From Flavobacterium sp. JAS (GTDB lineage Bacteria > Bacteroidota > Bacteroidia > Flavobacteriales > Flavobacteriaceae): 64,000 nt of DNA. Both the position numbers and the translations under genes were made by a program. Location of the stretch: the NCBI RefSeq assembly GCF_020991455.1, contig NZ_JAJMOX010000005.1, positions 124,001-188,000 of the forward strand, given 5' to 3'. This document shows positions 1 through 8,656 of this stretch, one piece after another. The notes below the pieces were generated by a model that searched no databases, was not told the origin of the DNA, and was given only the letters and a program-made list of their open reading frames with translations. The number at the start of each line of letters is the position of its first letter. Positions within the stretch are counted from its first letter, which is position 1.

Positions 1-435
1 ATTAAGAAATTGTCTCCAGGTTGGGCTGTTATTTTCAGTAAACTTACTCTTTGGCAAATGCCAGCGTTTTAGATAACCATCAATTGGGGCGTCTAAATTA
101 AGTAATCCTTTCTCTTCAAGCATAAAACAAAGAAGTGCTGTAATTGGTTTTGAAATTGAAGCTGTAGAAAAAGCGGTGTTTTTATCTATTTTTTCTTTTG
201 AATCTATTGATTTTACACCAAATTGGTTCGAATAAACGATCTCGTAGTTTTCAAAAACAACAAGACTAAATCCGGCAAGTTTGTATTTTTCCAGTTGTGG
301 GTTAATATTCAAACTGTCCGTAAGAAAGCTATAATCTTTTTGTTTTGATAATACTTTTTTGCTTGTTTGACAATTGCTTATTTGACAATTTAAAATTGTT
401 ACTATAAGAATTAGGAAGTTAATAGTAGTTTTCAT
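1..435 (-). CDS. Beta-lactamase-fold serine hydrolase, 5'-complete, C-terminus beyond window
   Basis: Reading leftwards from the ATG at 433-435, 145 codons stay open to the window edge, so only the N-terminal part is present. The protein starts with a hydrophobic signal-like segment (MKTTINFLILIVTILN), so it is probably exported. Around residue 100 it has the Ser-x-x-Lys motif (STASISKPITA) typical of class C beta-lactamase / D-Ala-D-Ala carboxypeptidase-like hydrolases, followed by a region resembling the usual TxRQLL segment. Substrate cannot be inferred. A sequence resembling the -7 box (one mismatch to TAnnTTTG) lies about 40 bases upstream. A second member of this family, at 4047-5611, is broken; this one shows no lesion in the visible part. 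Confidence 0.85.
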   Translation of the reverse strand, partial: MKTTINFLILIVTILNCQISNCQTSKKVLSKQKDYSFLTDSLNINPQLEKYKLAGFSLVVFENYEIVYSNQFGVKSIDSKEKIDKNTAFSTASISKPITALLCFMLEEKGLLNLDAPIDGYLKRWHLPKSKFTENNSPTWRQFLN

Positions 436-589
436 TGTATCGTGATTTTTTGGTTAAAAATTTATTTCGATACAAAGATGTGGGAGAAATAAGTGCTATG
501 CGACCGAATAAAAATACTCGGACTCATTTTTTCTAAAAATAAGTCCGAGTAATTAAAACTACGCGTACGAGTAATTACAAAATACTGTA

Positions 590-1732
590 CTACACTGCTT
601 TACGATAATCTGTAGGAGTAAAACCTGTGTGCTTTTTAAAAGCCGTATTAAAAGAAGATTTAGAATTAAAACCTACATCGTATAGAATTTCCAAAATCGT
701 TACCTTACTTTTTGTAACATCTTTTAAAATACCCATAGCACTTTCTATACGATACGTATTAACGAAATCGTAAAAATGCTGTTCTAATTTATGATTGATT
801 AAAAGAGATAAATCTCTAACTGGAATTTTAATATCCGCAGAAATATCCTGAATTGTTAAGGAAGGATTTAGAAACGGTTTTTCTGCAATCATATACTGCT
901 GTAATTTCAATAACTCTTCATTATATTCTTTTTCACTTACCGCTAATGGCCTAATATTTTTTTCTTCAGAAATTAAATCTTTTACAAGTTTTAATTTTGA
1001 ATCAATGTTTCTAAATATGCCAGGATTGTTTAATGCCTTAAACAAATACCAACAAACGATAAACAACTGAAACACCAGAAGTCCAATTTTTATCCCTTCT
1101 GAGATGTATTGATAATCCGAAAATTTAAAAATGTTTTTTAAAATAGCAACCAAATACAAAACAGTCAGTACAGTCGTAAACTGAAATAACCAATTATAAG
1201 AGTCAATGCTTGTTGTGCCTGCATTATTTTCAAGATACAGTTTTTTGGCCTTTCTTAATATCACAAAAACAGCAATAATATATACAATTAGCTGAACATG
1301 TATAAGAATATGATTGAACTGTATTTCAATCATACTTTGATAATTTTTAATAAAATTAATTTTAGATGCAAAATCTACTGTATAAAAACGAGGCAATAAA
1401 ATTAGATTCGCAATTAAAAATGGAAGCAGATGTAGTAGATGTTTGGGTTTAAGCTTAAAATCTGAATAACAAACAGATAATACATATAGATAAAAAACAG
1501 GAATCTGCAAGAAAGCAGATAAACTCCTTAACATCCCAAGATTCGAAGGTCCGTCAACGAATAGGTCAAATAAAGTTTGACTAGTATCTATTGCAGTTAA
1601 AATTAAAAAAACAGCAAACAGATAATTACTTGTCTTATGCTTTGCTTTAACTGTAAACAGAAAAAATGCAAGAAACAAAGAAATGAACAAAGAGATTACA
1701 GTTACAATAAGTAATAAATTAATCTTATCCAT
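590..1732 (-). CDS. Membrane-anchored AraC-family transcriptional regulator
   Basis: The 380-residue protein has an N-terminal half of about seven hydrophobic segments (roughly residues 5-235) and a C-terminal AraC-type DNA-binding domain (roughly 275-378). The second helix-turn-helix is clear: ILEILYDVGFNSKSSFNTAF followed by KKHTGFTPTDYRK. This 7TM plus HTH architecture is common in Flavobacteria, where the membrane part is assumed to sense a signal and the HTH to act on nearby promoters; no ligand is predictable. It lies alone between the partial hydrolase and an uncharacterised gene, all on the same strand with spacers of about 150-180 bases. The flanking serine hydrolase genes are candidate targets, by position only. 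Confidence 0.88.
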   Translation of the reverse strand: MDKINLLLIVTVISLFISLFLAFFLFTVKAKHKTSNYLFAVFLILTAIDTSQTLFDLFVDGPSNLGMLRSLSAFLQIPVFYLYVLSVCYSDFKLKPKHLLHLLPFLIANLILLPRFYTVDFASKINFIKNYQSMIEIQFNHILIHVQLIVYIIAVFVILRKAKKLYLENNAGTTSIDSYNWLFQFTTVLTVLYLVAILKNIFKFSDYQYISEGIKIGLLVFQLFIVCWYLFKALNNPGIFRNIDSKLKLVKDLISEEKNIRPLAVSEKEYNEELLKLQQYMIAEKPFLNPSLTIQDISADIKIPVRDLSLLINHKLEQHFYDFVNTYRIESAMGILKDVTKSKVTILEILYDVGFNSKSSFNTAFKKHTGFTPTDYRKAV

Positions 1733-1916
1733 TCATTATTTTTTTTGAGTTATTACGATTCATAAGTATTCTTAAATTTTTCTATAGGGAAGGGGCAAAT
1801 GTTTCTGATTTATCTAAATTGGTATGATCCTAAACCATAAGCGTGCTATTTTTTCGAGCTAATATAGGGAATATCTTTACTTAAAATCTAGCGTAAAATC
1901 CTTATTTTATATTGAT

Positions 1917-2567
1917 TTAGTAATTTTCTACCTGCCATTCAAGATCAATACTATCTAAGTTTATTTTAGGGTAATTAATTTCTTCTTCACTTAAGTCTCT
2001 TTTATAAGGATCTAATATTTGCCAAAGAGTTTCATCAATTTCTAAAAGATTATCTTTTATTGCTTCTTTTATTTGTCCCTTTAAGTAAAAACTATAATAC
2101 AAACCGCTCGAAAAACCTTCAAGCATTCCGTCATTTGCAATGGTTATTTTATAAAACTCTTGTCTAAAATTTAGCAAATCATTAAACAACCAGCCTATAT
2201 CAACAGGTCTCGCATTGATATGCTCAACAAGATGAGAATATAAAGTAGCCATTTTTAAAAGTACTTTATCTGATAATTCTTTGTTTGCATCTTTTTCTCT
2301 ATCATAAAGAAATTCTCCGTGCAAAACATATTCAAGATTAGTTAAGTTGTTTAGTTGTTGAGCCCTGTTCAATTTTTCTTTATTACCTGTAATTGAATAT
2401 TTTATTTGAACAAGTGGATTCACATATTTTTTGGTTAATCCAAAAGCTTCTAAAAGTATTTCGATTTGAGAAAGCCTGATTTTTGCCGGTTTAGAATTTT
2501 TTCTTGCCGGTGAAGACCATAAATAATTATAATCTAATATTTTATATAATAAATCTTTTGCTGTCAT
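1917..2567 (-). CDS. Uncharacterised 216-residue protein
   Basis: No family recognised. The protein is soluble-looking, without signal peptide or membrane segment, rich in Leu, Glu, Lys and Asn, and probably mostly helical. The start is an ATG at 2567, with A-rich sequence upstream. It begins only 36 bases after the stop-side of the next gene downstream (2604-4010 lies upstream in the transcription direction), so the two could be co-transcribed. Conserved-looking aromatic clusters (LEWQVENY at the C-terminus, WLFNDLLNFRQEFY in the middle) give no functional hint. It might be an immunity or accessory factor for the metallopeptidase-like neighbour, but that is a guess. Confidence 0.6.
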   Translation of the reverse strand: MTAKDLLYKILDYNYLWSSPARKNSKPAKIRLSQIEILLEAFGLTKKYVNPLVQIKYSITGNKEKLNRAQQLNNLTNLEYVLHGEFLYDREKDANKELSDKVLLKMATLYSHLVEHINARPVDIGWLFNDLLNFRQEFYKITIANDGMLEGFSSGLYYSFYLKGQIKEAIKDNLLEIDETLWQILDPYKRDLSEEEINYPKINLDSIDLEWQVENY

Positions 2568-2603
2568 TTTAGTATCTTAAAAAATTACTCCCGTAGGAAA
2601 CTT

Positions 2604-4010
2604 TTAATCTATTGATTTTATAAGAGTTTCAATTGTTGATTCTTTTTGATTTAATAGTATCAATTGACTTTTATCGTCTAAGAAAATTTTCTCTGCGAAT
2701 TCTTTCTCTGCTTTGAATTTCCAATTTTTTAATGCCGAAAACTTACTTTTTACTAATTTCAATTTCTCACTGTTGTCTTTAGAAATGATTATCATCTTTG
2801 TTAAAGGTGTTTTTTTCATTTCTTCGATACTACTTTCTGTAATTTGAGAATCATACTCTGATCTGGAACGATAACGAAACATTTGATTGATCGTTTTAAA
2901 ATCTTTCTCGTTTTCGGTAATTACATATCTATAAGTCATAATGTTGTCAAGCTCATTTATCCAGTTTGGAAAATTTACTTCGTAAAGCTTAATATAATTA
3001 TCAATAAGATCTTTATCTATAGATTTCTTTTGATTAATGTATTCTTTCACTAACGGATAAATTTGCTTAGCCATTAGATTAATATATTTTTTATTATACC
3101 AATCCTGAGTATCAATTTTTCCGTCTAGTTGTTCATAAACATAACCATTTCCTAATGCAGTAGCCAAGGCTTCATTCAAAAGCTGATAAGCATAATTACT
3201 ACATTTTGATTTATTCTCTTTAAAATAGTTATCTATTTCTGTTTTTACTTCGAGAGATTGTTCGTCATAAATTATATGAAACGTTTCGTGCAACATAACG
3301 CTAAACAAATCCTTATACGATTTTAAATCAGTTTGTATAGCACTTATAAAATTGTTGCAAAACGCCTGCGCAGTAAATCCTTTAGAATTAGGCAAAGGGT
3401 AAAAAGCTATCTCAAACGGAATTGAGTTATTCCAACTTGAATTATAAAACAATAATCCCGTTTCAAAATAGTTTTCTATCTGATGTTCATTAGAATACTT
3501 TGTGATTTCTTGAAGTTGTTTTTCAAATTTCTCTTTGTTGGGATTATAGATTAGTTCATTATAAATAGGAGTAAATTCTAAAATACTTTCTGCCAAATCA
3601 CTCAAAGTTTTATTAGAAATGATTCCAATAGACCGAACTTGAAAATCTTTTAAATCTTTACTTTCAATTAGATTTTTTTTCAAAATATCTTCTGTTTGCA
3701 CAGACTTCTTTGAACCATAAGGAAATTCTTCAAATCGATAACTATAATCAAGCGTTAACTTGTCAAATTTTGAAATTATATTTTTATATTTTTCAGTGCA
3801 GTATTTTGATTTTTGAAATTCGGTTTTAAAAACATTTTCAGGATAATTTTCTGAAAGATTTTGCAGAAACACAAAGACAGCCAATTGTTCAGAATATTTA
3901 ATCTTGAAAGTTACCTTTTGTCCAAATGCTAAAGTTGCCAAAAATAGAAATGGAAATAGAAATACAATTTTAATATTTCCCGATATGATTTGTGGTATTA
4001 TCTTTCTCAA
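2604..4010 (-). CDS. Exported putative zinc metallopeptidase (HExxH), uncharacterised
   Basis: The 468-residue protein opens with a basic N-terminus and a hydrophobic stretch ending near residue 30 (FLFLATLAFGQ), a likely signal peptide for export. Residues 241-245 read HETFH within VMLHETFHIIYDE, a zinc-binding HExxH helix. About 35 residues later a second helix, LLNEALATALGNG (Glu at about 280), could supply the third ligand in gluzincin fashion. I do not recognise the rest of the protein as any named peptidase family. The C-terminal 150 residues are lysine-rich and lack obvious domains. Context is the uncharacterised 216-residue gene just downstream. Catalytic activity is inferred from the motif only. 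Confidence 0.7.
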   Translation of the reverse strand: MRKIIPQIISGNIKIVFLFPFLFLATLAFGQKVTFKIKYSEQLAVFVFLQNLSENYPENVFKTEFQKSKYCTEKYKNIISKFDKLTLDYSYRFEEFPYGSKKSVQTEDILKKNLIESKDLKDFQVRSIGIISNKTLSDLAESILEFTPIYNELIYNPNKEKFEKQLQEITKYSNEHQIENYFETGLLFYNSSWNNSIPFEIAFYPLPNSKGFTAQAFCNNFISAIQTDLKSYKDLFSVMLHETFHIIYDEQSLEVKTEIDNYFKENKSKCSNYAYQLLNEALATALGNGYVYEQLDGKIDTQDWYNKKYINLMAKQIYPLVKEYINQKKSIDKDLIDNYIKLYEVNFPNWINELDNIMTYRYVITENEKDFKTINQMFRYRSRSEYDSQITESSIEEMKKTPLTKMIIISKDNSEKLKLVKSKFSALKNWKFKAEKEFAEKIFLDDKSQLILLNQKESTIETLIKSID

Positions 4011-4046
4011 TTTTATATATGTATAAATTAAACTGTCGATAACTCT

Positions 4047-5611
4047 TTATTTCTGAACCCTTACTAAATCTAAATCCTGAAAATCAAAACTAAAATCAAT
4101 ACTTGGCGAGATCCCTTTCATTTTAATAGATTGAGCTTTTCCTGTTTCGTCAAGCGAAAACATGGCAAAAGCATCACAATCCATTGCTTGATATTCCCAT
4201 TTTATAGCAAATGTATTGGCATTATAAAAAGCCATTGGCCCGTTTAATTTCGGCGAGCGATAGGATTTGAACCATAATTGTTTGTTTTTTTCGAATACTT
4301 CAATTTCACCAAACCAATTGTCTTTATAAACACCAATAAAGTCTTCATTTTTAACTTTTATATTCTTTGAAGCTGCTACTTTTTCCCATACTTTTTTAGT
4401 TACATCTTCGCCAGAATTTTTATCCTCTTTCATCCATCCAACCATTTTATCAGTCCATCCAAAATCATCTAATCCCAGATAACTGTCAGAAATTGTATTT
4501 GCAACTGCAGAGAAAAGTCCGGCACCTCCGTTTTGCGTATTTGTTAAAATTACAAAACCTAAATTCTGATCCGGATACATCACAACAATCGATAACATAC
4601 CAGGCAAACCACCTGTATGTGATACTTTTAGATTACCTTTTTCATCACCAATTTCCCAACCTAGACCATAACCGCTGAAATGGGAGTTATATCTCGGATT
4701 CGGATTTGCTTCTTCAACAGTATGTATGCGCCACATTTCTCTGTAATTTTTCTCAGAGAATAATGTTGATTTCAAATCAGCACCATATTTTCCTTTATTC
4801 AAACGAACAATCATCCATTTTGCCATATCTGCAGCATTTGAAATTATTCCGCCTGCAGCACCATTTATTTGATCTTCAAAAGGAGCAATTGTTTTTATAG
4901 TTCCTGACTCAGATGAATGCGGTACTGCCACATTACTTTTGTCAGTAATCCTGCTCTGTCCTGCAAAACTATTGTTCATTTGCAAAGGCTCGATAATTCT
5001 TTTTTGAACAAATGCCTCGTAACTCATGCCGCTAGTTCTTGCAATTACCTCACCGGCAACTATATAAAGTAAATTGTCTTAATCGAATTTAGTTCTAAAA
5101 GCAGAAACAGGTTTAAAATACTGAAAACTAGTGACAACATCTTTAATAGTCAAATTTGTGCCATCAGGAAAAAACATCAAATCGCCAATCCCTAAACCAA
5201 GTCCGCTGCGATGCGTTAATAAATCCTGAATGTTGAAATTCTCCGTCACATAATCGTTATACATTTTAAATTCAGGAATGTAAACTTTTACTTTATCCGT
5301 CCATTTCAATTTGCCTTCGTCTTCTAAAATAGAAAGTGCAGCAGTTGTAAAAACTTTACTATTGATGCAATCTGGAAATTTGTATTTTCGTTTACCGCTT
5401 TTTTTGTTTCAACAGAAGCAACACTATAACCTTTTTGGTGAATTACTTTCCCATCCTTAGCAACAGCAATCGATGCTCCTGCAACTTTAAACTTTGCTAA
5501 AGCATCTTCCATTAATAAATCATTTTTTTGCGATGTAATCTGCGCAAAGATTGGAGTAGAAGCAAGGCAAATAAAGAGTAATGACGCTAAAAGAGGTGTT
5601 CCTTTTTTCAT
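4047..5611 (-). pseudogene. Broken serine hydrolase (beta-lactamase fold plus DUF3471)
   Basis: Three reading-frame pieces together make one about 521-residue exported serine hydrolase, read from the ATG at 5611 (MKKGTPLLASLLFICLAS, a signal peptide) to the stop at 4047. One base appears missing at about 5362-5364: restoring it turns IASIVKF into IASNSKVF, the Ser-x-x-Lys nucleophile motif. An in-frame TAA at 5079-5081 stands where the family has the Tyr of its Tyr-x-Asn motif (expected FDYDNLLYIVAGEV). Downstream the frame is intact, with the HTGG motif (VSHTGGLPGM) and a C-terminal DUF3471-like beta domain from about residue 410. A sequencing error could explain one lesion, but hardly both. 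The 3' part (4047-5027) could in principle be translated from an internal ATG, but it would lack the nucleophile. Confidence 0.85.
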
Positions 5612-5926
5612 GTAATGGTTGTTTTTGATTGTTGTGGCTTTTTGGTTTATAGTTAACTTTTTATAAATGAAATAATTAAAAAATACTTCCAAATTATAAG
5701 TACTTTTTTTCCAAATAAATGGTTCATTTCGGCGAATATAAGAAAAATCTTTATGTTAAATAATTAATCAATTCAAGATCATAATATAACTTATTAACAC
5801 TTTTTTTGAGGGTTTCCTTAAAAATTACATAAAGAGGAAATACTTCTTCAAACTCAAATCCTTCTTCCATTGCAGTTTATTCTTAACCATCACTAGTGTA
5901 AGTAATCATTTTTCGTTTGTACGTAT

Positions 5927-5956
5927 AAAAAAACTCCATTATTTCTAATGGAGTTT
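5927..5956 (-). terminator. Rho-independent terminator after the DoxX-like gene
   Basis: An 11-base perfect stem (AAACTCCATTA / TAATGGAGTTT) closes a TTTC loop. On the minus strand it is followed by a run of T. It sits 25 bases past the stop of the gene at 5981-6358. The rest of the spacer between 5612 and 5926 shows no gene or clear signal. Confidence 0.85.
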
Positions 5957-5980
5957 GACTTTATAATTTTCTAAGCTTAG

Positions 5981-6358
5981 TTAAGCAGAAACCGTTTTTC
6001 GATCTGCGGGTCTAAAATACCATGAGATTATAATTAGAACGATTAATAATACAGGTCCAAAAAGTTCTTTGGCAGCATCACCGCTAGCCACATGAGAGAA
6101 AACTGCACCAGACATGGCGAAGAAAAACCCTGCATAGGCCCATTCTTTCAATAAGGCAAACTTTGGGATAAGAATTGCTATAACACCCAGAAATTTCCAA
6201 ACACCCAAAAGGGGTAAAAAATAAAGAGGATATCCCAAATGGGTCATCATAGTTGCTTCTTCTTTCATTTTAATAAATTGCACAATTCCCGTCGCTGTCA
6301 TTCCTAATGCTAGCCAAAGCGTTGCAACCCAGTAGATAATTTTGTTTCTCTTAGTCAT
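5981..6358 (-). CDS. DoxX-like membrane protein
   Basis: A 125-residue protein with four hydrophobic segments (about 8-28, 45-65, 72-92, 100-118), matching DoxX-like four-helix membrane proteins. The MTHLGYP-YFLPLLGVWK region is typical of the family members found next to ArsR and SRPBCC genes. The biochemical role of this subgroup is not established. It is the last gene of the three-gene operon starting at 7189 and is followed by a strong terminator. Its expression should follow the ArsR-type regulator at the head of the operon. Confidence 0.85.
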   Translation of the reverse strand: MTKRNKIIYWVATLWLALGMTATGIVQFIKMKEEATMMTHLGYPLYFLPLLGVWKFLGVIAILIPKFALLKEWAYAGFFFAMSGAVFSHVASGDAAKELFGPVLLIVLIIISWYFRPADRKTVSA

Positions 6359-6392
6359 AATTAGTTATTTTATTTATTAATAGTGGTTTTAT

Positions 6393-6860
6393 TTATTTTA
6401 ATTTATTTACAAAGTCTTGTAAGCGATTGTGCGCCATATTGATACCTTGTGCAAAAGGAAGTTTCAGCATTTGATCTCTCATGGCAACTGATTTGTAGAC
6501 AATTTGCATTGTTAGTTTGCTCGTTTGATCTGATATTTTTTCGAATTCTAAAAACTCCAGTTGAGCAGGAAAAGGAGTATTTTCCATTTCGAAGGTTCTG
6601 GTGATTCTTTGATTTTCGATTATATCGTGAATTACGCCATTGGCCTGAAAAACAACATTTCCTTTAGCATCAGTAGTTTCAAACTGCCAACCGCCGTGTT
6701 TTACGTTTTCAAGTTTTAGAACTTTTGTTCCCATCCATTGTTCAACAATATCAGACTCAACGTAAGCTTTAAAAAGTAATTCCAAAGGCAAATCAAATTC
6801 TCTCGTAATTACTAAATCCTGTTTGCCGTTTTCGGCTGCGATTTTTGTTTTTTGTTCCAT
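6393..6860 (-). CDS. SRPBCC / AHSA1-domain protein
   Basis: A 155-residue protein of the START-like SRPBCC superfamily, AHSA1 branch. Evidence is the N-terminal ITREFDLPLELLFKAYVESD segment, the following VEQWMG, and the GGWQFETTDAKGN strand. Such proteins bind hydrophobic ligands in a deep pocket, but no ligand can be named here. It begins 5 bases after the ArsR stop codon, so translation is probably coupled, and the DoxX-like gene follows 34 bases later. ArsR-SRPBCC-DoxX operons are a recurring arrangement in Bacteroidetes. Confidence 0.9.
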   Translation of the reverse strand: MEQKTKIAAENGKQDLVITREFDLPLELLFKAYVESDIVEQWMGTKVLKLENVKHGGWQFETTDAKGNVVFQANGVIHDIIENQRITRTFEMENTPFPAQLEFLEFEKISDQTSKLTMQIVYKSVAMRDQMLKLPFAQGINMAHNRLQDFVNKLK

Positions 6861-6865
6861 GATTT

Positions 6866-7189
6866 CTATTTTTTGGGTTGATAGTTCTTCATTATGGCTT
6901 CGAGTTTATTAAATTTTTCATCCCACATTTTTCTAAAAGGTTCAATAAAACTGTCTATTTCCTTGATCTTTTCGGGATTCAAATGATAATAAATCTCTCT
7001 TCCGGTTTGTGTTTGATGTAATAATTCACATTCCGTTAAGATTTGAATGTGTTTTGAAATAGTTTGTCGTGACGAACTAAAATTCTCGGCTATATTTCCT
7101 GGAGTCATAGCCTGAAGTGCAACCAAACTCAATATTGCTCTACGAGTAGGGTCGGCAATTGCCTGAAAAACGTCTCTTCTAATTTCCAT
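6866..7189 (-). CDS. ArsR-family transcriptional repressor
   Basis: A 107-residue winged-helix protein starting [19 protein letters not shown], the standard ArsR opening. The recognition helix lies around residues 39-51 ([13 protein letters not shown]), followed by the wing ([13 protein letters not shown]). No cysteine metal-site motif is visible, so it belongs to the non-metal ArsR group often paired with SRPBCC genes. The open frame extends upstream to 7249, but that stretch contains the promoter and both operator palindromes, so the ATG at 7189 is the better start. It heads the operon with the SRPBCC and DoxX-like genes and very likely represses its own promoter. Confidence 0.92.
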   Translation of the reverse strand: MEIRRDVFQAIADPTRRAILSLVALQAMTPGNIAENFSSSRQTISKHIQILTECELLHQTQTGREIYYHLNPEKIKEIDSFIEPFRKMWDEKFNKLEAIMKNYQPKK

Positions 7190-7192
7190 TGC

Positions 7193-7237
7193 GCAGTTAT
7201 TTGACTGCAAATATAATGCAGTTATTTGACTGCGCAA
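7193..7237 (-). promoter_or_regulatory. Promoter with two tandem palindromic operators for the ArsR operon
   Basis: On the minus strand a TTG (7235-7237) is followed after exactly 19 bases by TATATTTG (7208-7215), a perfect Bacteroidetes promoter. The 16-base sequence GCAGTTATTTGACTGC occurs twice, at 7193-7208 and 7218-7233, start to start 25 bases apart. Each copy is a dyad (GCAGT...ACTGC), and the outer flanks TGCGCAGT and ACTGCGCA also mirror each other. One copy lies between the promoter boxes; the other abuts the -7 box on its downstream side. The predicted 5' leader is only about a dozen bases. Confidence 0.85.
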
Positions 7238-7328
7238 TATTTTTTGCAACTTTTTTTAAAAAATAATACATTTTCTTTAAAATAATATAAAATTAAATCA
7301 CTGAAACAGAGTAGAGTGGAAGCCTGCT

Positions 7329-8066
7329 TTAATACGTAACATTTATTCTAACACTAGCTTTAATTAATGCTAAACCTTTAATATTACTAATATGAAGGTC
7401 TTTTGGTTGATGCTGTTTATTTTCTGATACAAGTTTTATGAATTCGTCGCCTTTTTCAGATTTCTGAACCCATTTGGGCATTACAAATTCATCACCGTCA
7501 TCATTAATTAGTGATACCAGATACATTTCGCCCCAATAAATATTCTCAATTATAGCAGCTACTTTTTTATAGATAATAATGTCTCCTGATTTTAGAAGCG
7601 GATACATACTATCACTGCCTACATAAACTGCACCGTCACATTTAGGTAAATTGGGAATTACAATTTTGTCAATTGACTTATCTGCATCTCCTTCTTTAAA
7701 TAGGGTTGCCATTGATGTCGACGCCTGCATATTATAAAGCGGAATAGATTGCTTTTGAATCGTTTCTCCTTTTGTAATTTTAAATATTTCAGAAGGAGAT
7801 TCGTTAAAATAATTTAAATCATTACGCTCGAAATTTTCTGTATAATTATTAATTTTAATCATGTTTTCTCTTCCGGTAAGAAGCCATACAGGATTCAAAT
7901 CTAAACAATTGTCTATTATTTTATTTAAGATGTCTTCGCCTAAATTTCCATTTCGCTTTAATTGGGTACCTAAATACCCATTAGACAGTCCATTATCTTT
8001 TTCATATCGCGTTGGCTTAACCCCTTTGTACTCAAGGTATTGGTAAAATCTTTCAATTGCTTTCAT
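7329..8066 (-). CDS. S24-family (CI/LexA-like) repressor
   Basis: A 245-residue protein with an N-terminal HTH region (about 1-70, including LSNGYLGTQLKRNGNLG and NPVWLLTG) and a C-terminal S24 peptidase-like domain (about 105-245). The Ser nucleophile motif is GSDSMYPLLKSGD (Ser 153); a lysine near 198 (FVMPKW) is a candidate for the dyad. The linker reads YNMQASTSMATLF, without the Ala-Gly pair at which LexA and CI cleave, so self-cleavage is doubtful. It is divergent from the small Cro-like gene at 8153, with palindromic sites between. This resembles a phage immunity switch, but no other phage gene is nearby. Confidence 0.88.
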   Translation of the reverse strand: MKAIERFYQYLEYKGVKPTRYEKDNGLSNGYLGTQLKRNGNLGEDILNKIIDNCLDLNPVWLLTGRENMIKINNYTENFERNDLNYFNESPSEIFKITKGETIQKQSIPLYNMQASTSMATLFKEGDADKSIDKIVIPNLPKCDGAVYVGSDSMYPLLKSGDIIIYKKVAAIIENIYWGEMYLVSLINDDGDEFVMPKWVQKSEKGDEFIKLVSENKQHQPKDLHISNIKGLALIKASVRINVTY

Positions 8067-8096
8067 AAATTATAAGAAATAGTTTACTAAACCTTG

Positions 8097-8137
8097 TTGT
8101 TTTATAAACAATTGTTTATACATTTGTTCTCAGAACA
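8097..8137 (+). promoter_or_regulatory. Promoter with two palindromic operators, rightward
   Basis: TTG at 8097-8099 and TACATTTG at 8119-8126, 19 bases apart, form a perfect Bacteroidetes promoter reading towards the gene at 8153. An 18-base perfect palindrome, TATAAACAATTGTTTATA (8103-8120), fills the spacer. A second palindrome, TGTTCTCAGAACA (8125-8137), overlaps the end of the -7 box and the expected transcription start. These are strong candidate operators for the divergent S24-type repressor, the Cro-like product, or both. Confidence 0.8.
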
Positions 8138-8152
8138 GGAACAGACAAGGCA

Positions 8153-8347
8153 ATGGACAAAGAAACGAAAAAGAAGAATACTTACAACAAAGAAATACTT
8201 AATCGTATCAAAGAAAAGTATGGTTTATCAAAAAGATTTATTACAATGAGCCTTTCCGGCGATCGCAAAAGCGAGATGACTGAGACCATTAGAAAAGATT
8301 ATAAGAAAATGGAAAATGCTATTGCGGTACTTCTAAAAACATTATAA
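8153..8347 (+). CDS. Small Cro-like HTH protein
   Basis: A 64-residue basic protein. The segment ILNRIKEKYGLSKRFITMSL followed by SGDRKSEMTETIRKDYKKM has the form of a compact Cro/XRE-type helix-turn-helix, with GLSKRFITMSLSG as the turn and recognition helix. The start ATG lies about 25 bases past the -7 box of the palindromic promoter. It is probably the first gene of a short transcript with the 68-residue gene at 8405, ending at the terminator near 8657. Whether it opposes the S24 repressor, as Cro does CI, is inference. Confidence 0.7.
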   Translation: MDKETKKKNTYNKEILNRIKEKYGLSKRFITMSLSGDRKSEMTETIRKDYKKMENAIAVLLKTL

Positions 8348-8404
8348 ACTCAAAAAATATTTATCTCATAAACAACCTTAAAACTAGTTATAAATCACCG
8401 AAAA

Positions 8405-8611
8405 ATGACTGTAGAAATAAAACCTATAGAAGTTAATAAGGAGTATAAGGTTAATGGAAAACTCGTTTTTATAGACCAATCAGGAAATTGGCAAAGCGAT
8501 AGTGAACTTTCACAATTAGAAAAAACTGCATTTAGAAGCTATGTTCAGTTAATTTTAAATAATCCAAAAATTACAAAGCATACAACGGCAACATATCGAA
8601 AAACTACTTAG
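8405..8611 (+). CDS. Small uncharacterised protein
   Basis: A 68-residue protein with no recognised family. The N-terminal half looks like beta strands (VEIKPIEVNKEYKVNGKLVF) and the C-terminal half is helical and basic. It follows the Cro-like gene by 57 bases on the same strand and is followed by a strong terminator, so both are probably made from the palindromic promoter at 8097-8137. A-rich sequence (CACCGAAAAATG) precedes the start. The gene is small and could be overlooked, but its position between promoter and terminator supports it. Confidence 0.6.
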   Translation: MTVEIKPIEVNKEYKVNGKLVFIDQSGNWQSDSELSQLEKTAFRSYVQLILNNPKITKHTTATYRKTT

Positions 8612-8656
8612 TTTCCCTTATTGATTTAGAAGATTAACCACTAATCTCTAAATCAA

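Noticed and set aside
4047..5027. Treating the 3' part of the broken serine hydrolase as a separate gene
   Set aside because: It continues in frame with 5079-5309 through a single stop codon and lacks the nucleophile motif, so it is part of one dead gene.
7190..7249. Longer N-terminus for the ArsR-type protein
   Set aside because: The added 20 codons cover the operator palindromes and the -7 and -33 boxes, and ArsR proteins normally start at the [11 protein letters not shown] segment.
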